Source: Colletotrichum lupini (Eukaryota > Ascomycota > Sordariomycetes > Glomerellales > Glomerellaceae). Taken from it: a stretch of 64,000 bases of DNA. The stretch spans positions 1,364,001 to 1,428,000 of the forward strand of contig NC_064673.1 in assembly GCF_023278565.1 (NCBI RefSeq). The letters run 5' to 3'. Below are positions 24,701-34,500 of the stretch, in pieces. The notes under the pieces are model-generated. The model searched no databases, was not told where the DNA came from, and saw only the letters and a list, made by a program, of their open reading frames with translations. Positions within the stretch are counted from its first letter, which is position 1; each line of letters begins with the position of its first letter. The position numbers and the translations under genes are program-made.

Positions 24701-27700
24701 AGAGGCTTATGTTTATACTCGTATAACCTAGGCCCTAATCTCCCTAATCTTTTAAACCCTTTCTTAAACCCCCTAAATTATAGCCTTATAATTAAGTATA
24801 TATTTAACGTATTTAAAGTAGTAACTATATAGTACTATATATAGGGATATTTCTATAATAAAGTATTAACTATTATTATATATAAACTTAGCCTTTTTTA
24901 GCTACGTTATTTACTTATTTAGTAAGCCCTTAGTATAAATCCTTAAATACTTTTTTAATATTTAATAAGTTCGCTCTATTTAGCCGTTTATTTATAAGTA
25001 ATACGTAGTAAATAGTTAATAATATATTACCTATTCCTTAGCGAACTCTTTTTAAAATACGCTTATAAAGAGCTTATCTCTATCTATAATAATACTTTAA
25101 GTATACTAAACTTATATTTAACCTCTTAATATAAGATATTTACTATTTATATTACGTTAAGTATTTTAATAATAAATAAGAACTTTGCGAACTTTATTAT
25201 ATAATAAATAATAACTAAAATATTATTATACTTTGCGCCGTTATTATAAGCGCTTAGTAATAGCCCCGTAATAAAGTTTATAAATATTTTTTAAAATAGA
25301 TATAAAGTTAGTAATAATAACTATAGCTACCTATATAGCTTATATTTTAGGGTTATAATTTCTAAATAATACTTATAGTTCTTAACGTATTCTTAGATAT
25401 TTTATTAAATATTTTCTTAGTAAAACTTTTTTTAAATTAGCTCTAGAGTTTTTATAGCTCCTATATAACCTACCCTATAGTTATTATAATATTAATAAAA
25501 AATCTTTATTTAAAAAGACTTTACTTAAGGAATAATAAGTCTTTTTTTAAAAAATAATATACTTTATTTATTAAGTAAATATACTCTTAGCTTATTAGCC
25601 GTAGTACGAACTCTTATTAATTATAATATATAAAACTCGTTTTTAGCTTATAATCTTTTAATAAGTTCTTTAATTTTTAATAAAAAATAAGAAATAAATA
25701 CTATTTTACCCCTTATAAGCTCCTTTATAATGGGGCATAGAATGTATTATTTTAATATAATAACCCTAGCTTTATTTAACTCCTTTTTATTTTTATTAGA
25801 TTATTAATAAGCGTTCGCTAATAACTCTTTTATTTTCTTACCTCGAGTTATTATAATAATAATTATTATTATTTTATTAATACGCCCTATAATACGCTAC
25901 TAATATAAAAGAAGGGATTCCTTATTCTTAGAGCTAGCTAATATCTAGCTAGGATTATAAAAAGAGGCCTTAACTACTTAAATATATACTTTAATAATAT
26001 TATTTTATTTTTTTAGGCTAATTATGTTTTATTAAACGTTAAGTAGTAGTTCGTTAATAAAATATAACTTCTAAGCTAGTATAAGGAGGACGTTTTTATA
26101 AAGTACTTCTCTTTTTATATAGTTTAGCTTTCTAAATAGACTATTTACTAAGTTCGTTTTCCCTAGCTAGTGTTTTAAATTAAAATTGAATATTAATAGT
26201 TTATATACTTATTTCGCGAGCTTTTTCTAAAGGTCCCGCGCTAATATACTAATTACTCCTTTAAGTACTTAGTAATTTATTAAAATTATAAACTTTTATA
26301 AAAGGCCCTAGAAGTAATAAGCTTAATACTCTAGTACTTTTATTATAGCAAGTAGTTTTTATTAGCTTATAGCCTATTATTACTTCGTATTTATAAGCTT
26401 TTATAATTAATAAGTAATAAGTTACTATTCTCTATTAGCTTATTATAATAAAATTACCGTAATAGCTTTAATTAAAGCGTTAGTTTTTATTTATATAATA
26501 CGTTATAAGTTCTAGTACGTAAGTACGGTTACCGAAATAAAAGTAACCTTTAGCTAATTAAACGCCTCGTTTACTTCTTTAGTCTACTAAAAGTCCCTTA
26601 TTTACCCCTTTTTTATTTTTAATAATACTATTATTAATATAACGATACCCGAGTATTTAATAATAAACTTTTAATAAAAGTTATAGAACCCTAAGAATAC
26701 TTAAATATCCTTAATAAACTCTAGCGCCTTCTAGTTAGTAATCGTTTATACTTATAACGAGTTAATCTCGATTCTTTTTAATATAATAATATAATTTAAA
26801 AACTCGACCCTTTTTTAATAAAACGAGTACTTTAATAGTTTAGTAAAAAGCCTATATATATATAAATATTAGAGGACCTTTTTAATATCCTCTATATACT
26901 ACTCCTTTATTATTAAGTAAATTATTAAATCGTTTATATATACTATATAATAAGTATTTAATAAGTTAGTAAGCGCTCGGTAAATATATATTTAGAACGT
27001 TATAAGTACGTTCGTTAGCTTAAAAAGTATAATAATATACTCGAAATAACTATATTAGCTCCGGAATACTATTTTTTATTAGTTTTTTTTTTTAATTTAA
27101 ATATAGTAATAAGTATTTTTAATATCTATTTTTAAGATCTATTTCGCTTTATAAAGCTTATTTAGGAGCTTATTAATAAGTAGTAATAAGTATTAATTCT
27201 TTATAATTACTTTATTTAGCCCATAGTAGTTTATATAAAAGCATAGTATACTATCCTTTTTTAATATAAAGAGGATCGGTACTTTAACCTTACTAACTAA
27301 AAGTATAATATAACTATTTACTAAGTTCTTAGTAATATATATACAAAGCTTATTAAATTATTTCTTATTTAATAAATAAATAGGACTATATAATAGTTTA
27401 GTACTTAGAACTAAGTTAATAGAGTATTTTACCCCGCTATATAACTACGGTCCCTTTACTAATTACTTATTAAATATCTCTATTTCTAATTAAAGTTCTA
27501 ATAATAAACCCCCTCGTAGTTTAGTCTCTATTACCCCTATAATACTTTTTATAATAGTAATATATAATATATACGCCCTTTTATAATTCTTAATAATATT
27601 ACGAGCTATTACCTTTAGTTTAGTAACTAAAATAGGCTTATATAACTATATATTCGTTACTATATTAATATAAATACCCTCTTAGCTTATTAATAATCGT

Positions 27701-29497
27701 AATAATAAAAGATTTACTATTTTTTTATTCCTATTAACTATAATAAATAGTTACTAAATCTTTTTTAGCTACTTATAGTAATTAATAAGGAAGAGCGTTA
27801 ACTAATAAGCTTTCCCTTAGCCTACGGCTTTATTCTAAAAATCCCTTAATAAGAGAGCTATAATAGTAGCTAGGGTTAACCCTAAGTAGGTTACGAGCCT
27901 AGTATTAATAATATTTATTTTAGAATATATATTTATATTAACTTTTATTAGCCTTTTAGTAATACCTTATAGAACTATTACCCTACCCTTTATAATTATT
28001 CTTATTAATATTTTTTTAATACTTAGTATAAATATATTAAGTATATTACCTATACTTACTTATTTTTTAATAAGTTAACCTCTATAACTCTTAGCTTAGT
28101 AATAACTTATTAAATAGTTATTAACGTTAGTTTTAATTAGAGGTATATTAGCTTATTATCGCCCCTACCTCTCGACTTATTCTTTTGGTACTTATTAAAT
28201 ATATAGCCTATTTTATTATACGTAAAGTACTTAATATTGTTATTACGACGCTTTTATAATAGCTCGGTGCGAGTATTTTTATTATATAGCTTTTATAATA
28301 TTATTCTTAGCGAGTCCCTAGAGCCTAGCTTTTTAGAGCTCTCTTTACTCTTTTTTTTATAAAAAGGGGATATTTAACGTAGTTATTTTAATAACGGATA
28401 TAATCTCTTTTTATTATCCTTTTATAACTAGTTATTACCCTTTTATTAATTTAATAACTATAGTTTATTAACTTCGTAAGTTATATTATATACTCTCTTA
28501 ATTAAGACCTTATAATAAATTAAATCGTCCTATAACTAAGATAGTAGTTTAAAAAAGAACTAATATACCTCTATTTTTAAATTCTCTATATTTTTTATAC
28601 TTAGGTTATAATAAATTACTAATTACTTAGTAAGGAACTAAGTAGGGGTTTAGCCCTCTTTTAGCCTTTTTATCCTTAGCTCTTTATAATATTCTTATTT
28701 TTAAGTCTTAAGGTTTATATATTATTAATAAATAAACGCTAAGAAGTCGCCCTAAGAGAGGGGATCCTAAAGGCTCTTTTTATAATTATACTATTACGTT
28801 TATAATAATAAGGATATTTTAAATAGGGCCTATTTAATATACTATTTTATAATACTTTCTGCGCAAAGCTTATTATTTATTTTTATAATAATAATCTAAT
28901 TTACTACTTAGGTACTTATAAACTCTTTTTTAATTAGTTTATAGTTATAAAAAGGAGGCTTTTTATATTCTTATTAACTTAGACGTATTACCGGCTACTT
29001 AGTAAGTTATTAAATAAGCTCCTCGTATTAATACTATTCTTAGTTTTAATTTTTAATTATTATTTCTATTATCTTATAGAAGTAGGTTATTATTAGGCTT
29101 ATAAGGTTTATTAAACTAGCTATTTTAATACTACCCGCGCCTTTATATACGCTTTAACCTCGTATATTTAATAATCGGTTATTAATAAACGCCCTGTTTA
29201 TAATAAATAAGGTCTTTAAAGTATTAATAAAATAACTAGTCTATAAGAGTAATTTACCCCGATTATTTTTTTTATTTAGCTCTTTTATAAATACTAGTAT
29301 TCGGGTAGGACTTACCCTATAATAAGCTTATTTTCCTAAATAGAATAGGGTTAAGTAATTAACTCTAAATAGCTATAGCTTATTAGCGCTAATAGCTTTT
29401 TATTAATAATTAAGTATTATTTTATTAACGTTCCGTTCGTTTCCGTAATTTATTATTACTTATACTAATTATTTTATAAAAATAGAAGTTTTAGAAT

Positions 29498-29687
29498 TAT
29501 AAGAGATTAAGCTATAAATACTTAATTAGTAAGGTTATAATATAAGTATAAATATATTATAAAACTAAAGCTTATAAAGTCTTTTATAAGGGCTCTATTT
29601 TTTAAAAAGTTCTTTTATAATACGATCCGTATACTAGTTACTAAGTTATTAGCGTCTTATTACTAGCCGCATCCCGAATCTATTATA
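29498..29687 (-). repeat. 5' LTR of nested Gypsy
   Basis: 190 bp, plus-strand start TATAAGAGATTAAGCTATAA, end CCCGAATCTATTATA. Differences from the other LTR are almost all C/T or G/A. Confidence 0.9.
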
Positions 29688-29692
29688 ATTTA

Positions 29693-32215
29693 AATAAGAA
29701 TTAGATATATTAATTAATACTAAGTAACTTTAAAAAGATCTTAACTTTTAGCGTATAAGGGGCCCTATTAATAAGCTTCGGAACGTTATTAAATTTATTC
29801 ACTCGTCGCTTTAATAATATAAGGCCTTCCTCGAGGTTAGTAATAAAACTAATAAGAATAATATATTTACTCTCTTTAAGGAGTCGTCGTAAGAGCTTAT
29901 ATTAACGCTTAATAACGATATAAAATAAAATTCGATATACTTCATAATATAGCGCTTTTTATAAAAAAGAAAGTAGATTTATACCTTCTTAATAACTAAT
30001 TAAGCTTATAAAGATTTAAAGTAACAGATCCTTATTAAAAACGTTCTTAATAATAATAATTAGTAGCTATTAACTAAGCTAAAGGTAGTACTTAAGCTAC
30101 TTTACTTTTAAATAATAAGATACTAGGGCTAGGGTAAAAGAGATAGTTATAGCTATTTATAAAAAGTAATAATAAGTCTCGAGTACTTTATTAACCGTCT
30201 CGAGGAGTAAAAGAAATTATATAATAAACCTTTTAAAAAAGAAATAGATCTTATAGCTTTTTAAATCGTAGTATCGTAATTATAGTTAATATAAATAATA
30301 TTACCTCGTTAGTAATTAGCTCGTTATTAATTTATATTTTAACTTCTTTTTTAACCTCTAACTTTAAGTAATATCCCTTATTATATTTAATCTAAGTATA
30401 TATTTAGGGAGCGGGTAGAGCTACTTCTTAATAATAATTTTAACTCGTAAGGATATTTTTAATTATTAGTTATTAATACTTAGTAGGTCCTTAATAAGTA
30501 TTATACTAAGTTAAGTAACTCTCTACTTTATACTATAATAATTCCCCCCGACGGAGCAATCCGCCGGGGCCGTACCGTATATTACGTATTAAAGAAAACT
30601 AGGTATATTACGCTCTATACCTAACTACTAATTAAAACTCCTAACCTTCCGCCGCCCGCTTATAAGGCGAGCTTTACTTACTCTAACGCGCATAGGACCT
30701 CTTAGTACTAGCCTACGTAAGTAATTAAGTCTAGTATAATCTATTCTTTTATATAAGTATTATCGTTACTTAAGGGGTCCCGTAAGAGCTATTTAAGGCG
30801 CTAGCTTATTACCCTAACCCTATATACTTCCGGCCCGTTTATTATAGCTATTATAACTAAGCCGGCGTTAATATACTAGATCTTAATATCCGTACTAGCC
30901 CGGCTATTTATAGTACTTATAATATTACTTAGCTAAATTCCGTACTATTAAAAAGTACTTTACTATTTCTTAAGTATACTTACGTTAATTACGATAACTA
31001 TAGCGTTAAGCTAGCCGAAGAGGGCGCCTAGCCTAAGAGGGGTAAACTTATTAACGGGCATCTTTAGAATAGGTTCTCGTCAAGGTAGTATTTTAACTAG
31101 CCAACCTCTTAACTAGTTATTTAACTAGCTATTTAGGTAGTAGTTTATATATTAATAGGTTTGTTTAGTAGATTTGTTTAGTAGATTTATTTAGTTTAAA
31201 TAGAGAGCAGCTTTAGGTAATATTAAAAGCGATAAGGATAAAAAGAATCTTTACGAGCTCTAGTATAAAAAGTAGTAAATATTAGCCTATTTAGCCCTTT
31301 CTCTAGAAACCTCTACGTTACTATTAAAGTTTAGAACCTCTATAGTTAAGGGCCGCCTCTAACTATTACGGCCGACTATAATAGCTGACTATTATAGCTA
31401 ACTATTACGGCTAACCTCTACTATCGACCTTTCTAACCGGCGCCGCTGCCAAAGAGGGCAGCTTACCTATCCCGAATTAAATAGTAGTTTTCGTATTAAA
31501 ATCACTATATTATGTTAAGTGCGTACTTAGAATACATTGTGCGTATTATATAGTTAAAAAGTATATTATATCGTGTAATTTCCCTTAAAAGCGTGATCCC
31601 GTTAAAGTCGATCTTTTGTACTTATAAAGCCGGAAAAAAAACCACCACATACTATAATAATTATTTTTTACTCTAAGTAAGGATTAAAATAGTTAGAGAA
31701 GAGGTAGGATATACCTAAGTAGAGCTATTAACTATTTAATATAAAAAAGGGACTCTATAATTATTAATAAAAATAGTATATAAACGAGATAGTAAGTCCT
31801 CTTTTTCTTTATTATCTAAGTCCTCTTTTTTTATTACGATAGTTATAAGCTATTTTTAATACCCTTACGATTTTAAAAAGTATTATAAAAGACTCGTAAT
31901 ATTAATAATAATTAATATTTTGAATAATAAACGTAGTAATTAACTACGTACCTAAGCTTAATTAATATTATTTATAAATTATCCCTTAGCCGGTCCTTAA
32001 CTTAATTTAATAATAAATTAATTATTAGCTAACCTATTTAACGTTAAGTAAGCTTATACTTAATATCTTTAAGATCTCTATAATAATAATAAACTACGAG
32101 AGGATATTTAGCTTTATAAAGTTAATTTTAATTTTATAATAATTATTAATAAAATCCTCTATACTAGAGGAGGTTTAATATCTTAAGAACTAGCTTTACG
32201 GTAGTATTATAAAAG
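29693..32215 (+). pseudogene. hAT transposase remnant (C-terminal half), interrupted by a 1.1-kb insertion
   Basis: The plus strand between the Gypsy and the right hAT end keeps recognisable transposase pieces despite many stops. Around 30130-30260 it reads GKRDSYSYL*KVIISLEYFI then NRLEE, the hAT block that precedes the catalytic insertion region. Around 32095-32210 it reads ERIFSFIKLILIL, then SSILEEV*YLKN*LYG, clearly the hAT dimerisation region (pattern ERVFSSAK.T.T..R..L....EAL.CLK.W). The two pieces are separated by the segment at 30544-31648, which carries its own flanking repeat. The transposase would have acted on the CAGCGCTTATACC ends. It cannot be active. Confidence 0.75.
30544..31648. 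mobile_element. Unidentified 1.1-kb insertion in the hAT transposase, 14-bp direct repeats
   Basis: A segment of distinctly higher GC than its surroundings is flanked by a perfect 14-bp direct repeat, ATACTATAATAATT (30530-30543 and 31649-31662). A duplication this long is typical of target-primed (non-LTR) retrotransposition, not of LTR or cut-and-paste elements. The left end is a GC-rich near-palindrome (CCCCGACGGA-gcaa-TCCGCCGGGG); the right end is CCGGAAAAAAAACCACCAC. It contains short tandem repeats near 31158-31200 (TTTGTTTAGTAGA units) and 31360-31430 (units like GACTATTATAGCT). No long reading frame and no terminal inverted repeat. It could be a 5'-truncated LINE, a SINE, or a processed copy of something; I cannot tell which. 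Confidence 0.55.
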
Positions 32216-32413
32216 TAAGAGGTTAATTTTTTAATTAAAAAAGCTAATCGAGGTAAAGTTTATAAGTTAGTATTATAAGGACTTTTATAATAGCTTTATT
32301 TAATTCCTAATTAAGAAATTAGTTAAATTTATTAATTAATTATTAAATAATTAAATATAGCACGAGAAATAAGCTAAATAATTAAATACGAACCTTATAT
32401 TTAATTTGTTTAT

Positions 32414-32429
32414 ATGGGTATAAGCGCTG
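32414..32429 (-). repeat. Right terminal inverted repeat of the hAT element
   Basis: Plus strand ATGGGTATAAGCGCTG, the inverse of the left end, followed by the duplication TTTGGTAA (32430-32437). Confidence 0.88.
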
Positions 32430-32437
32430 TTTGGTAA

Positions 32438-32856
32438 GAGTATATAAAGTCTACTAAGTCGTTCTGGATATCCGGTTTGGCTGCCACGAGAATAGCAGTG
32501 CTCTGATACGTGGACTTTGTTTCGTTATACTCTATGGTATCTGATAACTCGCTAACAATGGCGTGCTTGATCATGCGGCGAGGAAATTCTCCCTGCATAT
32601 TCGACCTAGGCTCCAAAACATTGGGCTTGTCAGTGGCCCAGCCACTAGCAAAGACTCTCTTCTAGAAGTTGTCGCGGATACTATTATCAATCTCTGGCAT
32701 CGGTCTGAAACCTCCAATGGTTAGCTCGAGGTTCGGTGGTCGGGGGTCGTTAAAGATTAGCACACAAGCAATGAGGCTGTCGAAAATCCTCTTTCCCACA
32801 TCGTCGAGTTGGTGGGCCCCAGAGACAGCGAACCGAGGTGGTTCCGGGGAAGCCAT
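32438..32856 (-). pseudogene. Hypothetical gene A, 5' part (cut by hAT insertion, internal stop)
   Basis: The start is at 32856 (CATC ATG GCT context; MASPEPPRFAVSGAHQLDD). The frame reads to RDNF and meets TAG at 32664-32662, then continues KRVFASGWATDKPNVLEP... to DFIYSYQ, where the hAT element enters. The gene B relative has Trp at this position (EFWNRVFAKGWTTNKE against NF*KRVFASGWATDKP), so TAG very likely derives from TGG by a CpA-to-TpA change: RIP spreading about 230 bp beyond the transposon. Joined with the 3' part it would have encoded about 330 residues. Family unknown, no signal peptide or membrane segment. Similarity to gene B is visible at AVSGAHQLDD / AIAGLGQLSA and around the Trp region. 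I infer tandem duplication. Confidence 0.75.
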
Positions 32857-33777
32857 GATGAAATCAAGAGGTGTTGTGATGAGAAGTAGCAGGTGATGTT
32901 CCTCTCAGCGAAAACAAATCGGGCGCCAAAGTCCAAGACTTCAGATCCGTTGGTAGAAGATTCTTGCTTGCGTCCGACGTGTGATATTGACGTTGAGTTA
33001 GAAAGCAATGGAGTTTGACTGGCAAAAGTTTGAAAGTTATTCAAGTTGGAGGGCAGAAAATTTGAATGAATTCTTCTTCGTGAGTTTGTATGATCAGACA
33101 TGGGAAGAGAAGAATGAAATGAGAGCTTTTATGGTGTGAAAACCTGGGTGAATCAAAGAATCCCTGGGTGAACAACGAGTTCCATTATCCAATCTATCAG
33201 ATAAAGACCATGGTCGCATGATATACGCCATCTTAGGGAGTTCCACTTGAAGAAGTAAAACTCAAAGAAGAAGGGAAGAGATAGTCCATACTATATATAG
33301 AGTACTTGGTGCGTCGTGAAAGCGCCTTATCAAGCCTTTGCCCCTTGCGCGACCAGTCCCAGCGCCTAACAAGCGTGTTGCTTTGATGTGATCCAAAGTT
33401 GGAAGTCAGGAAGGCAGGTTTGCTGATGTTTGAAATGGAAATGAAGGAACAGCAGGCTCAATGGAATAAAAGATGAAATATTTAGGATTTTGTCCAGGAG
33501 CAAAAAGTCGAACGCATCTTCCATATGAATTCATCATGTTAGGCCGATATCGAAAAAGAGCTCCGTCAAATGGAGCCATCTTACGAACTACATCATTAGA
33601 TAAGTACTTGCAGTAGAAACACGAATGAAAACACCTCCGGGTACGTGTATTGAGGCGTTCTGGCGAAATCAAGAGTTCATGCTATGCTTTTACGATCATT
33701 CCTTTCCATGTGGCCCAAACAAAGCAAAGCCAGCCTCCATCCATAATCCGGGTATCAATCAGTCCTTTCATCTCCCT
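32857..33777. other. Intergenic region between genes A and B
   Basis: Ordinary composition. It contains the promoter of gene A and the 3' flank of gene B. Open frames here (for example 33406-33672, minus, 88 codons) have no recognisable domain and no support. A short AT run (TACTATATATAGAG near 33288) could be a TATA element for a minus-strand transcript, but this is weak. Confidence 0.4.
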
Positions 33778-34500
33778 TTAATCACCCCTCAAAAGCTGCT
33801 CGTGGACCAAGAAGTTTTTTCGAAGCTCCTCCTTCTCCAACCAATGCTCCTCGACCAGCCGAACCTGCTTCAGTTCACTCGTATCCTCGGTGTTGGCGAC
33901 TCTAAGCTGCAGAGCCAAGTTGAGGAGACGCAGGCGGCCCCAGTAGACGATTTTGTCCCAGTTCCAGCCGCCGACGCGCTCCTTCTCGTTGGTGTCGTAG
34001 TGCATTCCGACCTCGACCGAGGCCTCCTCGAGAGTGAGGTCGCCCTCGATATCGATCGAAGCGTTAGAGAGCTCGGAGCCGCGGTGACCCTGCTGATCGA
34101 CCCAGAAGAAACTGGCATCGACGTCCTCCCAGCGATCGCCGACCTTCATGCTGACCTTCAGCAGGACAGATTGGCCGGCGCGGCGGTATCCCGGGACGCT
34201 GCCGTTCTTGGGCACATCTTGGTTGAGGGTGCCGATGGTAAGGGAGGCCTCGTCGTTGGTGCGCTTGGGGAGCTGGCCCGGGGCCCTATTTTCCTTGTTC
34301 GTCGTCCAGCCCTTGGCGAAGACGCGGTTCCAGAATTCACAGCGGACGTTGTCGAGAGTTTCGGGGTCGACGGGGTAATTGCGCGGGATGAGGGCCTGCA
34401 GGAGGTCGTCGCACATGCGCTGCTGTGAGGCTGAGAGCTGGCCTAGGCCTGCGATGGCAATCATGGCGCCCTGCAATTCCAGTTCACTGTAGTACTGCAT
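33778..34500 (-). CDS. Hypothetical protein, gene B (paralogue of disrupted gene A)
   Basis: An intact single-exon frame of 240 codons (MQYYSELELQGAMIAIAGLG ... HEQLLRGD). I recognise no named family. Visible features: a small N-terminal helix-rich part (GLGQLSASQQRMCDDLLQAL), then EFWNRVFAKGWTTNKENRAP; a predicted beta-rich middle (VLLKVSMKVGDRWEDVDASF, SIDIEGDLTLEEASVEVGM); and a helical, charged C-terminus (WNWDKIVYWGRLRLLNLAL, LVEEHWLEKEELRKNFLV). No signal peptide and no membrane helix; probably cytosolic. Strong codon bias toward G/C at third positions supports a real gene. It lies directly next to and in the same direction as gene A, sharing the Trp-region motif and the WN.(D/E) motif, so the pair probably arose by local duplication. 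Gene B is the surviving copy. Confidence 0.75.
   Translation of the reverse strand: MQYYSELELQGAMIAIAGLGQLSASQQRMCDDLLQALIPRNYPVDPETLDNVRCEFWNRVFAKGWTTNKENRAPGQLPKRTNDEASLTIGTLNQDVPKNGSVPGYRRAGQSVLLKVSMKVGDRWEDVDASFFWVDQQGHRGSELSNASIDIEGDLTLEEASVEVGMHYDTNEKERVGGWNWDKIVYWGRLRLLNLALQLRVANTEDTSELKQVRLVEEHWLEKEELRKNFLVHEQLLRGD

Larger units (their letters stand above)
21588..29687 (-). mobile_element. Ty3/Gypsy LTR retrotransposon nested in the hAT element, RIP-degraded
   Basis: An 8,100-bp element with 190-bp LTRs (21588-21777 and 29498-29687) and a perfect 5-bp target duplication ATTTA (21583-21587 and 29688-29692). A pyrimidine tract (CTCCCCCTTTA, about 21784-21794) just inside the left LTR is the purine tract of a minus-strand element. 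The minus strand at about 26950-26510 still reads as a Gypsy reverse transcriptase: VYINDLIIYLIIKE (the YIDD box with D-to-N), EDIKKVL, LLKKGRVFKL, then KNKKGVNKGLL and YFYFGNRTYVLE, the end of RT and start of RNase H. Many stops; inactive. Because it splits the hAT element and has its own duplication, it inserted after the hAT. Confidence 0.92.
19988..32429 (+). mobile_element. hAT-type DNA transposon with nested insertions
   Basis: The ends are an inverted repeat of about 16 bp, CAGCGCTTATACC(T/C)AT (19988-20003; inverted at 32414-32429), flanked by a perfect 8-bp target duplication TTTGGTAA (19980-19987 and 32430-32437). An 8-bp duplication and CAG-type termini are hAT hallmarks. Plus-strand remnants of a hAT transposase lie in the right arm (separate entry). 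Subtracting the nested Gypsy (about 8.1 kb) and the 1.1-kb segment leaves roughly 3.2 kb, the usual size of an autonomous hAT element. The whole element is RIP-degraded. It lies within gene A. The left arm (about 20290-21580) is AT-rich and stop-filled; I could not recognise the N-terminal transposase domain there. Confidence 0.9.

Noticed and set aside
31158..31430. CRISPR-like or satellite array
   Set aside because: The repeats are short, imperfect, few in number and without unique spacers; simple tandem units within the 1.1-kb insertion.
19988..32429. A giant cargo-carrying (Starship-like) element
   Set aside because: No tyrosine recombinase or cargo genes are visible; size is explained by a ~3.2-kb hAT plus nested retrotransposon and a 1.1-kb insertion, and the 8-bp duplication fits hAT.
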